Source: Chitinophagaceae bacterium (lineage in GTDB: Bacteria; Bacteroidota; Bacteroidia; Chitinophagales; Chitinophagaceae). From it: DNA of 64,000 bases. The position numbers and the translations under genes are program-made. The stretch's first letter is position 1. Each line of letters starts with the position of its first letter. The stretch covers positions 62,001-126,000 of the forward strand of contig JAMLGT010000006.1 in assembly GCA_023957755.1 (NCBI GenBank). The letters are read 5' to 3'. Below, piece by piece: positions 56,701-64,000 of the stretch. Under the pieces are notes generated by a model, which made no database searches, was not told the origin of the DNA, and was given only the letters and a program-made list of their open reading frames with translations.

Positions 56701-56816
56701 ACAGGCGAACCATCTTCGCCAACCACCTTACCGGTCACCGTCCTGGACTGACTGAACGCAGCAGGTGGCACCAGCAAAAGCAACATCACAATCACTGATA
56801 GAATTGCTTTTCCCAT
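53706..56816 (-). CDS. SusC/RagA-family TonB-linked outer-membrane transporter (pair 2)
   Basis: 1,036 residues with signal 'VIVMLLLLVPPAAFSQ', a carboxypeptidase-D-like domain ('RTVTGKVVGEDGSPVPMATV') and a TonB-box region ('ALSEVVVTALGITRQKRSLGYA'). The plug is 'ALQGKVAGVTITSAGGGPG' with 'LYGLRGANGVVVITTKSG'. A barrel follows, ending in 'YLFSINITF'. It is in one unit with the downstream susD. The promoter region at 56817-57000 holds TATCTTTC, one base from TAnnTTTG. Confidence 0.95.
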   Translation of the reverse strand: MGKAILSVIVMLLLLVPPAAFSQSRTVTGKVVGEDGSPVPMATVNQKGTTNTVSANENGEFSIGVTGANPVLVVTSVNFEAQEVSVGNQLVVTVTLKPSGALSEVVVTALGITRQKRSLGYAAQGVDSKEITESHQPNLINALQGKVAGVTITSAGGGPGQGSNILIRGVNSLNLGTEPLFVIDGIPIDNTTSGQGTGGGLPASMPNRASDINPEDVESINVLRGGAATALYGLRGANGVVVITTKSGQAGRFRINYSATYGIDQVNKFPEVQNKFSQGYKGEYDNESFWPEWGPTVANAKALDPTHPDKLFNQYARAYVDGNQFRNTISLSGGTEKATMSSSLSYFKQNGTIPWTWYQEMSARINGRLKFNDKFAMGAQFYYINTDGNFYDANRFNENLSYWSPRWDVRDYIKPDGTQNTYGNNNAWWSVYTNRFRSNNDRMIGSLDFTYSPAKWVTATYRVGMDVYGDKRTGTAPGPKGVPGEVVGSDDNGDGYVGKYVNNFRQINSNLMITFSKDWNDKFKTSLRLGHDLLDRSRGMVAAEGYDLVIYNLFTLGNAKTQYVGQYDQVYRIIGAYGEFTASYNNYLFLTLTGRNDWTSSLEQDNRSFFYPSASLSYVFSDMLKVPSWMNEGKLRLSLAQIGKDANPYSTSVVYTPTGAPINNVVRYTRDNAAGDPSLKPELTTAFEVGTDLSFFNNRLGLNFTWYKSNSKDLIMDVSTAPGTGQTSITLNAGEIQNKGVELTVSGKPIQSGDFTWESQINFSANKNKVVSVYKSLDYITGGSSFGYAGSGPSFLYRPGYSVGDIYGTSWKRYYGGKTPEPFRIDKSLPIIIGANGFPVRETAQKILGNSMPDWIGSWSNTLKYKNVSLSFMFDTQQGLEKWNQLDNFMAAFGIAKYTEDRDQMVVFPGVLEDGTPNTKSVFKGQGMGPDGVDYKDGYYRAYYRGVSENFVQDASWIRLRTIALSYSIPASLLKKTFMNNATISFTGNNLWLSTKYNGFDPEASDAMTGDLTSSSQAGFTYPPLRNYLFSINITF

Positions 56817-57234
56817 AGTTTAATTTTTAAAAGTGATAAACTGAAAATTCCGAAAACTGCAAAAAAAGAGTCTGAACCTGTATGCTTAACTCCTATTTCA
56901 TACTGAAAGATAAAGTTAAAAAAAAATATTTTTCTCATTTTTTATCCAGAAAATGAAAAAAATATTCCATTTCAAGAGAATTTATGCCAAATCAAAGGGG
57001 TTTTATAGAAAATGCTTTCAGAAATCACTCCTGATAAACGAAGAAACCTGAGCGCCTCCTCCTGCTAACAATGCTGTTTTTGCAAGATATTGGCTTTAAG
57101 AAAAATGCTCTCCATCCTGATTTCAAGGAAATAGCCCACAGTATAAGGTTGCTGTAATTGCAAGTTTTTCAGTCTCTGAGGTGACTGAAAAAGGCCAAAA
57201 ATGCATCTCGGGGAATCACTAATAAATAGCATTG
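56817..57234. other. Intergenic 418 bp between susC pair 2 and ggt
   Basis: A/T-rich region with no supported gene. An inverted repeat TTTTTCAGTC / GACTGAAAAA (57165-57192, 8-nt loop) is present. Its U-run is on the 5' arm whichever strand is read, so it is not a normal terminator. No other structure was recognised. Confidence 0.4.
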
Positions 57235-58938
57235 CTAATACCCGGCCACGCCCCCCTCGTGCCTTGGGTCTGCGGCTCCCACCCATTTGCCATTAATCTT
57301 CTCTATCACATAAATCCGCGCTCCTTCATTTGCCAAAACAAATTGATACCCCATCTTAGTTGCCTTATGTAACACTTCACCATCAATATGTTTTTCTATC
57401 TGCACTCTGGGGGAGGAAGCAAAGGCATAAATACGAGGCATCCGCAGCGCAGCCATCGGATCCATCCCGTATTCCAACATATAGATAATGCTTTGCACCA
57501 GGGCAGCCGGGATATAGGTTCCTCCGGGGGAGCCAATAATCATTTGAACTGTACTGTCAGCATCCAGAATTATCGTAGGGGCAATAGTGGATTTACGGGT
57601 TCTGTATTCAGGACTATTCTCTGACTTATTTTTCATTCTTGAAAAGTCGAATCCGGAGTCGTTCAGGAAAAAGCCATCCACCCAGGCACCTGAACCAAAC
57701 ATGCTGCTGTTAGTCTGCGTCAAAGCAACCGCATTGCCATCCTTATCTACAAGCGACAACGAGGTAGTATGCTGCTGTGCTGTCTCCGGTTCTATTACAG
57801 CTACGGACTTATTAATTTCTGCAGGACTCACTTTTTCAGGAACCGGAAAATCAAAAAACATCTTCGAACGATTGCCTGCATATTTTTTAGAGGCAAGTAC
57901 AGATACAGGCACATCCTCCCATCTGGGATCATTAATAAATTTATTATCTGCATTATGCACTCTCATTGCAGATGCAAGAATATTAAATGCGCTATCCGAC
58001 TGAGTGGGCAATCCAATTTTTTTCAGGTCGAATGGTTCCACCAAATTCAGTCCTTCTAATATCTCCATACCAGATTGTGGCGGTGCGGCAGTCAAAAGTA
58101 TGGAGCCCTTATAACTTCCTGACAATGGGTTCTTATCTGTGAGCACCTTATATCCTTTGAAATCTTCCGGGGTAACAGGGTTATGCCCCTCATTTAATAC
58201 GCTGATTATATTATTTGCTATCTCTCCCTCATAAAAGGCGCCGGCGCCCTCATCTGCAATTTTCTGAAGTGTGCTTGCCAGATCTGGTTGCCTGAAGATC
58301 TTCCCTACCGGAAATGGTTTATCACCCGGAAGAAAAAGGGAAGCCCCCTTGTACTTCTTTATTTTGTCCTTGCTGCTTTCAATCATATCGTGCAGGGTCA
58401 GATACATCGGGAATCCCTCTGTTGCCAAATCAATGGCTGGCTGCATCACTTCCTGCCGGCTAAGCCGTCCATATTTTTCGTGTGCATACAACAATCCGGC
58501 AACCATTCCGGGCACACCGACTACCAGAAGATTATCAGGCCCCTGCTTCGTACTTACATTCAAATAAGTCATGGTTCGCTTGGATGGATAAAAATCAAGC
58601 ATCACTGCTTTTCTCTCCTTCTGCAACCAGATCACCATACTGCCACCGCCACCTATACCCGACATCTCAGGTTCTAATACACCTACTGCTAATGAAGAGG
58701 CCACTGCTGCGTCTATTACATTACCTCCTTTCTTCATGATTTCGACTCCTACCCTGCTTGCAATCGGATGAGCAGCACTCACCATCGCATGGCTCGCTTC
58801 CATCCGTTGCCCCAGATCGGGTGGTAATGTCTCAAAGGGTAATAGCCGGGAAGCACACCCATTCAACAGTAAAAAAAATAGTATCGGCAACAGACACGAG
58901 GCAACAGGGTTTCTCTTGTAGTTTAATATTGTATTCAT
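57235..58938 (-). CDS. ggt: Gamma-glutamyltransferase, lipoprotein
   Basis: N-terminal nucleophile hydrolase that cleaves gamma-glutamyl bonds, for example in glutathione, and transfers the group to peptides or water. The lipobox-like 'LLNGC' (Cys28) suggests a lipid-anchored periplasmic or outer-membrane form. 'AAVASSLAVGVLEPEMSGIGG' is the substrate loop. The self-cleavage site and nucleophile Thr is the first Thr of 'TTSLSLVDKDGNAVALTQTN' after 'PETAQQH'. 'MIIGSPGGTYIPAALVQ' is the oxyanion region. The 567-residue length matches the precursor. A mobile-element-like repeat (58954-59085) begins 15 bp upstream of the ATG. Confidence 0.94.
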   Translation of the reverse strand: MNTILNYKRNPVASCLLPILFFLLLNGCASRLLPFETLPPDLGQRMEASHAMVSAAHPIASRVGVEIMKKGGNVIDAAVASSLAVGVLEPEMSGIGGGGSMVIWLQKERKAVMLDFYPSKRTMTYLNVSTKQGPDNLLVVGVPGMVAGLLYAHEKYGRLSRQEVMQPAIDLATEGFPMYLTLHDMIESSKDKIKKYKGASLFLPGDKPFPVGKIFRQPDLASTLQKIADEGAGAFYEGEIANNIISVLNEGHNPVTPEDFKGYKVLTDKNPLSGSYKGSILLTAAPPQSGMEILEGLNLVEPFDLKKIGLPTQSDSAFNILASAMRVHNADNKFINDPRWEDVPVSVLASKKYAGNRSKMFFDFPVPEKVSPAEINKSVAVIEPETAQQHTTSLSLVDKDGNAVALTQTNSSMFGSGAWVDGFFLNDSGFDFSRMKNKSENSPEYRTRKSTIAPTIILDADSTVQMIIGSPGGTYIPAALVQSIIYMLEYGMDPMAALRMPRIYAFASSPRVQIEKHIDGEVLHKATKMGYQFVLANEGARIYVIEKINGKWVGAADPRHEGGVAGY

Positions 58939-58953
58939 AGTAAAATATTATTG

Positions 58954-59085
58954 TTGTCCGATTAAGCTGGGTTAAAGCCCACTAAGCTTAGGTTTTATTT
59001 TTATTCCCCTACCCCTTAGGATAGGACTTTGAAAGTCTTACTCAACAAGGGCTTTAGCTACATTTTGAATAATTTAACCGGACAA
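58954..59085. mobile_element. MITE-like element, copy 2
   Basis: 132 bp with the same ends as copy 1 (TTGTCCGATTAA and TTAACCGGACAA) and long identical internal blocks such as GAAAGTCTTACTCAACAA. It is flanked by TAAAATAT at 58941-58948 and 59089-59096, a different flank from copy 1. That difference supports separate insertion events. Confidence 0.8.
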
Positions 59086-59121
59086 TGATAAAATATATCC
59101 CGGAAAAACAAATAACCGGTT

Positions 59122-59730
59122 TTACAGTTTCTGCCAATACTTAAGATACTCTGCATAATCAGTATCTATAATCTCATAACCGGGAGGTATTTCACCGCCC
59201 AGGCTGTGATAAGTGACCAGCCTTGTGCCCACCGGTTTTTTATCCAGCATTTTGTACAGAATCCGGTTATAATAATTATACAGGCTTTCAGCATACCTTA
59301 CATCATAATCAATCTTCTGCGTACCAGGCAGATTCTCATAAAAGGAGTTATAAAAATAGAAATGGTCGTATGCTGAAATATCAAAGTCTTTGATATTGGC
59401 ATGAACAAACTTCACATTTCCCAATCCCAATTTATCTTTCAGGCTGTTGCAGAAATCGACGAGATAGGCCCGTTGCTCCACCCCGGTAAATCGGGCTTCA
59501 GGATGGTGATAAGCGGCAGCCATACAAAATTTACCGGATCCGCTTCCGATATCCAATACCTTCACACCGTGATGAGTACACAAAAACCGCGAGGCCTTTT
59601 CAGCGACCTCCAATGGGGTCCAATGCCTTGGGGCAACTGCCCTTAGCGGATCAGATAGTAGAGTATCAAATACCTCGTCAGACTTAAAGTATTTATCGGG
59701 GAACCACTTTCCTGTACGGGAGTCTTCCAT
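59122..59730 (-). CDS. Class I SAM-dependent methyltransferase
   Basis: 202 residues. Motif I 'VKVLDIGSGSGKFCMAAA' and motif II 'ARFTGVEQRAYLVDFC' bind SAM, and 'NVKFVHANIKDFD' is motif III. The C-terminal half ('YDHFYFYNSFYENLP') gives no clue to the acceptor. The fold is sure, the substrate is not. It is followed on the same strand by nothing before the element and ggt; upstream is the CNNM gene with a 21-bp gap, so these two are probably cotranscribed. Confidence 0.8.
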   Translation of the reverse strand: MEDSRTGKWFPDKYFKSDEVFDTLLSDPLRAVAPRHWTPLEVAEKASRFLCTHHGVKVLDIGSGSGKFCMAAAYHHPEARFTGVEQRAYLVDFCNSLKDKLGLGNVKFVHANIKDFDISAYDHFYFYNSFYENLPGTQKIDYDVRYAESLYNYYNRILYKMLDKKPVGTRLVTYHSLGGEIPPGYEIIDTDYAEYLKYWQKL

Positions 59731-59751
59731 AATAATCGGTTAGTATTATTT

Positions 59752-61020
59752 TCATCTGAGAATCTTCAGTCGCACCACATCGATATGTGTTTTGGCCATA
59801 CTTACTATCTCAAACTGGTAGTCATCAATAATAATGCGTTCCCGCTGTTTGGGAATCTTACCACTCTGGTTGATGATATAGCCACTTAGTGTCTCGCTCT
59901 CTTCATCCTTACGGAAAGACAAGCCATACTTTTCAGTAAGTAAATCCAGGCTCAGCCTGCCACTTAGTAAATACTCCGTAGATGAGATGGCCTTATCTAC
60001 AAAATTTTCGTTCACATCAAATTCATCATAAATATCTCCGAAAATTTCTTCAAGCAAATCTTCCATCGTAACAATACCGGCTGTACCACCGAACTCGTCT
60101 ATCACCCATGCGATACTTTTCCTTTCTTTCGAAAACTTATTGATAAGATCAGTCGCATTCATACTTTCGGGTACCACCGGAATAGGATGTAATATCTGTG
60201 AAAGCACAGTAGGATTCTTGAACAGGTCGAGCTGATGCACATACCCTTTGATATCATCAATCGTGTCTCCATACACCACAAGCTTGCTTAGTTTGGTATC
60301 GCTAAACACTTTCACCAATTCTTCAATAGAAATTGTATCAGTTACTGCTACTATTTCTTTTCTCGGCACCAGACACGCTCTCACCTTTGTTTCGGTGAGT
60401 GAAAGGATATTCTCAAATATTTCACTGCTCTTCTCATGTAAGTCATCCTGTGCCTGATCCTGCAACTGCTTCGCGAAAATATCGATATCAGGCCGTGAAA
60501 AAGCCTTCACTTTCGGGTTCATTTTTACATTAAATATATATTTCAAAACCCATTGGCTCACCTGAACCATCTTTAGGGCTATCCACGAAAAAACAGAGAA
60601 AAGCGAGGCCACAAGAAAAGTGGCCAAACCGCTCCCGATGATTCCATTAGGTCTGGCGTGAAACACTGCCCTGAAAATTCCCTGCACCAGCAGCAGGGAC
60701 AAAACTGAAGGCACAAATGTCCCCAATAGCTTGAGATATACATTCTCGATATGCCAGTAATCCCAGACAGAGTTCATCACTAATGCCCACAGATACACGT
60801 AAATTGCAAGAAACAGAATAGTACTTAAAATGCCTGATGCGAGAAACTTGGTAGGATTCTCAAAATAGGACGACCACACCCTTCCTGTGTATTTGTTCTG
60901 CTTCTTCTTCAGCTCTACAGCAAGCCTGCCGGCTGAAAAAAAAGCTGATTCCACACCACTAAGGAAGGAAATCACCAACAGCACCACAATAAGCGTTATT
61001 GCCAGATAATTGATATCCAT
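59752..61020 (-). CDS. CNNM/CorC-HlyC-family membrane protein (GldE-like)
   Basis: 422 residues. An N-terminal DUF21/CNNM transmembrane domain has three to four helices ('LAITLIVVLLVISFLSGVESAFFSAG', 'FLATFLVASLFSVFSW'-type segments). Two CBS domains follow at ~200-330 ('VRACLVPRKEIVAV' and 'IAWVIDEFGGTAGIVTMEDLLEEIFGDI'). The C-terminal CorC_HlyC domain is 'YLLSGRLSLDLLTEKYG...SGYIINQSGKIP'. Proteins of this type move Mg2+ or related ions; the Bacteroidota paralogue GldE is linked to gliding and to T9SS lipoprotein function. No gldD or other gld gene is adjacent, so the GldE label is only possible. Confidence 0.82.
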   Translation of the reverse strand: MDINYLAITLIVVLLVISFLSGVESAFFSAGRLAVELKKKQNKYTGRVWSSYFENPTKFLASGILSTILFLAIYVYLWALVMNSVWDYWHIENVYLKLLGTFVPSVLSLLLVQGIFRAVFHARPNGIIGSGLATFLVASLFSVFSWIALKMVQVSQWVLKYIFNVKMNPKVKAFSRPDIDIFAKQLQDQAQDDLHEKSSEIFENILSLTETKVRACLVPRKEIVAVTDTISIEELVKVFSDTKLSKLVVYGDTIDDIKGYVHQLDLFKNPTVLSQILHPIPVVPESMNATDLINKFSKERKSIAWVIDEFGGTAGIVTMEDLLEEIFGDIYDEFDVNENFVDKAISSTEYLLSGRLSLDLLTEKYGLSFRKDEESETLSGYIINQSGKIPKQRERIIIDDYQFEIVSMAKTHIDVVRLKILR

Positions 61021-61067
61021 AAAACAAATGTATCACTCCTTTTTCAAAGTATTTCAAGCACCGACGC

Positions 61068-61646
61068 TTACCCTGCCAAAAACTGCTCTATTATTCCGTC
61101 GGCCTCCCGGCATGCCTTTTCAAAATCGTCGTTTACAATGATGTTTTCAAAATGGCTTCTAAAAGTCATTTCATAACTAGCTTTATCTACCCTGGCCTGT
61201 AACGATTCAGGCGTTTCAGTACCACGCTTCATCAACCGGTTACGCAATTCCTCTACCGAAGGGGCTTGTATAAAAATGGAAATAGTGTTCACAGGGTATT
61301 GTCGTTGCACATGGATAGCGCCATGCACATCAAGATCAAGTACGGGAACTTTGCCTTCAGCCCATAACCTGTTCATCTCGGATTTGAGTGTACCATAGTA
61401 TTTTCCTTCATATACCATCTCCCACTCCAGAAATTCTTTCTTATGAATTTTGTCGCGAAATTCTTTCTCATCAATAAAATAATAATCCACTCCGTCCTTC
61501 TCATTAGCACGAGGCTTGCGGGTAGTGGCTGAAATGGAGAATGAAAGCCTTGGATATTTTTTTAATAGATGCTTTACAATGGATGTCTTCCCCGACCCCG
61601 AAGGGGCGGTAATCAAAATGATTTTGTTGTAAATTTTTTCGCTCAT
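61068..61646 (-). CDS. gmk: Guanylate kinase
   Basis: Phosphorylates GMP to GDP. The P-loop is 'ITAPSGSGKTSIVKHLL'. The GMP-binding block is 'LSFSISATTRKPRANEKDGVDYYF' with 'EFLEWEMVYEGKYYGT'. The lid is 'NRLMKRGTETPESLQARVDKA'. The 192-residue length is normal. It lies 10 bp after murA, so the two housekeeping genes form one unit. Confidence 0.97.
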   Translation of the reverse strand: MSEKIYNKIILITAPSGSGKTSIVKHLLKKYPRLSFSISATTRKPRANEKDGVDYYFIDEKEFRDKIHKKEFLEWEMVYEGKYYGTLKSEMNRLWAEGKVPVLDLDVHGAIHVQRQYPVNTISIFIQAPSVEELRNRLMKRGTETPESLQARVDKASYEMTFRSHFENIIVNDDFEKACREADGIIEQFLAG

Positions 61647-61656
61647 AATCTTTTTA

Positions 61657-62961
61657 TCACACGCGCTGAATATCTGCCCCCAACTGTTGCAATCGTTGAT
61701 CTATAAACTGATACCCTCTGTCTATTTGTTCAATGTTCTGTATCACACTTCTGCCTTCTGCACTCAATGCCGCAATAAGCAATGCCACACCTGCACGTAT
61801 ATCCGGGCTCGTCATGGTAATTCCGCGCAAAGGATATTTACGCTCCAGCCCTACCACCACTGCTCTGTGCGGATCGCACAGCACAATACGTGCGCCCATT
61901 TCAATTATTTTATCTACAAAAAACAGACGGCTTTCAAACATCTTCTGATGTATCAGCACACTGCCTCTAGCCTGGGTAGCTACTACCAGCAGCACACTCA
62001 GTAAATCAGGCGTAAGCCCCGGCCACGGATGATCGCTGATAGTGAGCATGGAACCATCCAGATAGGTTTCTATATCATAAATATCCTGTGAGGGAATATG
62101 GATATCATCGCCAACCGTTTCCACAATAATACCCAGTGCCCTGAATCTGTCAGGGATAACTCCCAGATGGGCAATTCCTGCATTCTTAATGGTGAGATCA
62201 CTGCGAGTCATCGCTGCAAGGCCAATAAACGACCCCACTTCTATCATATCCGGCAACACGGTGTGGACGGTACCGGACAAGGATGCCACTCCTTCTATCA
62301 AGAGCAGATTACTGCCAATACCACTAATTTTTGCTCCCATCCGGTTGAGCATAGAACACAATTGCTGAATATATGGTTCGCACGCAGCATTATACAAAGT
62401 AGTGTTTCCCTGTGCGACCACGGCTGCCATTATCAGGTTGGCGGTGCCGGTCACACTGGGCTCATCTAACATGAGGTATGTACCTTTTAAAGCATCTGCC
62501 TTTATCAGAAAGAAGCTCGCATCTTTATTGAAATCGATGGTGGCTCCCATCGCTTTGAAACCGGAAATATGTGTATCCAGCTTTCTTCTTCCAATCTTAT
62601 CTCCGCCGGGCTTGGGCATACACGCCATTCCTAACCTACCCAGAAGCGGCCCTGCAAGCATCACACTCCCTCTCAGCTTTCCTGTCTTTTCCTGAAAACT
62701 TTCGGAGGACAGAAACTCCGTATTCAGGCTTTCTGCACAAAAAGTATATGTATGATTATCCGACTGCCTTACCCTTACTCCAAGATCTTTCAGTAACTCT
62801 ATCTGGAGCCTTACATCCAGAATATCAGGAATATTATGAATTGTAACTTCTTCTTTGGTAAGTAAAACGGCCGACACGACCTGAAGCGCCTCATTCTTCG
62901 CTCCCTGGGGAGTAATCACTCCGTCTAATCGTTTACCACCTTTTACTATGAAGTTTGCCAT
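61657..62961 (-). CDS. murA: UDP-N-acetylglucosamine 1-carboxyvinyltransferase with Asp in place of the catalytic Cys
   Basis: Transfers enolpyruvate from PEP to UDP-GlcNAc, the first committed step of peptidoglycan synthesis. It shows the two-domain EPSP-synthase-like fold, with 'GGKRLDGVITPQGAKNEALQ' at the start and 'EPSVTGTANLIMAAV' in the middle. The active-site loop reads 'KPGGDKIGRRKLDTH'. Asp121 (codon 62599-62601) takes the place of the E. coli Cys115 that fosfomycin alkylates. A Cys-to-Asp change is known from mycobacterial and chlamydial MurA, where it gives fosfomycin insensitivity. The length of 434 is slightly longer than the E. coli enzyme. Confidence 0.95.
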   Translation of the reverse strand: MANFIVKGGKRLDGVITPQGAKNEALQVVSAVLLTKEEVTIHNIPDILDVRLQIELLKDLGVRVRQSDNHTYTFCAESLNTEFLSSESFQEKTGKLRGSVMLAGPLLGRLGMACMPKPGGDKIGRRKLDTHISGFKAMGATIDFNKDASFFLIKADALKGTYLMLDEPSVTGTANLIMAAVVAQGNTTLYNAACEPYIQQLCSMLNRMGAKISGIGSNLLLIEGVASLSGTVHTVLPDMIEVGSFIGLAAMTRSDLTIKNAGIAHLGVIPDRFRALGIIVETVGDDIHIPSQDIYDIETYLDGSMLTISDHPWPGLTPDLLSVLLVVATQARGSVLIHQKMFESRLFFVDKIIEMGARIVLCDPHRAVVVGLERKYPLRGITMTSPDIRAGVALLIAALSAEGRSVIQNIEQIDRGYQFIDQRLQQLGADIQRV

Positions 62962-63007
62962 TCATCGGAAAATAATATGCCAGCAGTCTTATCCTGTAAC
63001 AGGGATA

Positions 63008-63670
63008 TTAATATTTCTTCTTACCGTATTTACGGTTTCGCCCGTTCCTGTTTCGGGAGTGATTGTTCTTCTTCTTACCTATATTGCTCACGAAATCTTC
63101 TCTGTCTTTGGATGCGCGATGCTTGATATGCGGACGGGTATCGAAAGTAAGCTTACCACCGCTGATTGATGACAACTCTGATTGTATATTATCATCGTGC
63201 ACCAGTTCTTTATGCCAATTGCTATAAGTAAGCTTCATATAATAGGCAATTGCATTCGCTAATCCCTGTCTCTTTTCCTCATCCTCCTCTTTCATAGCCT
63301 TCTCAATCAGTGTCTCAATATTTCTTCCCAGATGGTTGTAGGTCGGGGTTTTCTGAGGGTAAGCGACAGGATCGGGCTTTTCGATATAATCTTCCTTCAC
63401 CGGTCTTGGGTAAGGGCTATCTACATCCAGTTTGAAATCACTAATCAGATACAGGTGATCCCACAACTTATGTTTATAATCTTCGATAGTCTTCAACTGA
63501 GGATTCAGAAACCCCATCAATTCCACTATCGTATGGGCATTGCGGGTCCGTTTTTCACGATCCTCGATGGTCATCACAAAATCTACCATCTTCTGAATGT
63601 GCCTTCCGTATTCACGGATTACAAGAGGTTCACGAGTGGTATTGTACTCCATCTCTTCAAAATTTATCAT
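63008..63670 (-). CDS. DUF4290 domain-containing protein
   Basis: 220 residues with no signal peptide. 'EYGRHIQKMVDFVMTIEDREKRTRNAHTIVELMGFLNPQ' and 'PTYNHLGRNIETLIEKAM' are the blocks of the DUF4290 family, which is typical of Bacteroidota and often lies next to murA, as here (46-bp gap). The C-terminal ~25 residues are a basic tail rich in Lys, Arg and Asn ('RNRNGRNRKYGKKKY'), which suggests nucleic-acid or ribosome contact. The function of the family is not known. An internal ATG seven codons in is also possible as start. Confidence 0.85.
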   Translation of the reverse strand: MINFEEMEYNTTREPLVIREYGRHIQKMVDFVMTIEDREKRTRNAHTIVELMGFLNPQLKTIEDYKHKLWDHLYLISDFKLDVDSPYPRPVKEDYIEKPDPVAYPQKTPTYNHLGRNIETLIEKAMKEEDEEKRQGLANAIAYYMKLTYSNWHKELVHDDNIQSELSSISGGKLTFDTRPHIKHRASKDREDFVSNIGKKKNNHSRNRNGRNRKYGKKKY

Positions 63671-63739
63671 CAGGCAAAAGTATTATTTCTTATTAATTAA
63701 ACGATTTTCTGCTAAAGCTATTTCACAGTAATAGCCTCC

Positions 63740-63753
63740 GCGGGATATCCCGC
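63740..63753. other. 14-bp perfect palindrome between genes
   Basis: GCGGGAT ATCCCGC is self-complementary. It lies between the end of the outer-membrane protein gene (63767) and the DUF4290 start (63670). There is no U-run on the 3' side in either direction, so it is not a typical terminator; a protein-binding site is possible. Confidence 0.3.
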
Positions 63754-63766
63754 AAAAAGAATTATT

Positions 63767-64000
63767 TTATCTGGCATCAGGGCATTTGTATGAAGTAAGG
63801 CTTAGTGCCAGGCCTATTTCCGCAATCAGATACTGGTCTTTTTGTTTGCTCCATCCTCTCTGGCGCCCTTCCACCCCTATCGGAGTGCCTAGTTCATAAG
63901 AGCGATCTTGTAATAATCCGGCTACATTCTTTCCACCACCAGGATTGGGGAACTTATCAATTCCTACATAGGTAGTACTCACATCATCGATATAATCGGT
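63767..64000 (-). CDS. Outer-membrane beta-barrel protein, C-terminal end (5' end cut by window edge)
   Basis: The minus frame is open from the window edge to the stop at 63767. It begins 'TDYIDDVSTTYVGIDKFP' and ends with a last beta strand region 'QYLIAEIGLALSLTSYKCP'. 'TDYIDDVS' followed by a loop and a final 'L.L.Y.CP' strand is the ending seen in DUF6089/PorG-like barrel proteins of Bacteroidota. An apparent ATG at 63982 is probably internal. The protein should sit in the outer membrane, and PorG-type relatives belong to T9SS, but only the last 78 residues are visible. Confidence 0.65.
   Translation of the reverse strand, partial: TDYIDDVSTTYVGIDKFPNPGGGKNVAGLLQDRSYELGTPIGVEGRQRGWSKQKDQYLIAEIGLALSLTSYKCPDAR

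Noticed and set aside
57165-57192. Inverted repeat as terminator for ggt
   Set aside because: The T-run is on the 5' arm and the A-run on the 3' arm on both strands, so it lacks the U-tract a terminator needs.

Overview
This 64 kb window comes from a chromosome of a Bacteroidota bacterium, most likely of the Chitinophagaceae / Chitinophagales type. The evidence is two SusC/SusD pairs, several secreted proteins with type IX secretion (T9SS) C-terminal sorting domains, a fused SecDF, a DUF4290 gene beside murA, lipoproteins with Bacteroidota-type lipoboxes, and promoters of the TTTG / TAnnTTTG type. No rRNA, tRNA or CRISPR array was seen. Most genes lie on the minus strand.

Region by region. 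1-1.45 kb: end of an L-rhamnose-mutarotase-like gene and a nucleotidylyltransferase-GHMP kinase fusion. 1.6-15.1 kb: a complete branched-chain amino acid locus, transcribed right to left as leuA-leuC-leuD-(duplicated ABC ATPase)-leuB, followed by ilvE-ilvD-ilvB-ilvN-ilvC-ilvA. Between leuB and ilvE lies what reads as a complete ribosome-mediated attenuator: a consensus promoter, a 22-codon leader peptide in which 11 residues are Ile or Val, an 8-bp antiterminator pairing and a 10-bp terminator with a U-run. 15-21.4 kb: a TPR-like protein, an M43 metalloprotease, a glutaminyl cyclase, an OmpA-like lipoprotein and an aspartate aminotransferase. 21.4-32.6 kb: secDF, a 1,805-residue glycine-rich surface protein and an M1 aminopeptidase split by a frameshift.

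32.7-35.8 kb is the disturbed part of the window. An adenine deaminase gene is full length but has at least four frameshifts. It is followed by a tandem array of about 79-bp units, each with two hairpins, and an exact 367-bp second copy of the ade 5' end. 35.8-44.8 kb: DNA-3-methyladenine glycosylase, two esterases, a nirK-nirV-SCO copper nitrite reductase module, asd and a lamin-tail surface protein. 45-59 kb: two SusCD systems, an S9 peptidase and a gamma-glutamyltransferase, with no glycoside hydrolases, which suggests a peptide- or glutathione-scavenging locus. 59-64 kb: housekeeping genes (methyltransferase, CNNM/CorC protein, gmk, murA with Asp in place of the catalytic Cys, DUF4290) and the end of an outer-membrane protein gene.

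Two copies of a ~130-bp element with inverted ends (about 38.0 and 59.0 kb) are each flanked by their own direct repeat and sit directly upstream of a start codon. They look like a non-autonomous mobile element that ends up in 5' untranslated regions. The strongest candidates for something not yet described are the ilv attenuator, this 5'-UTR element and the double-hairpin repeat array.
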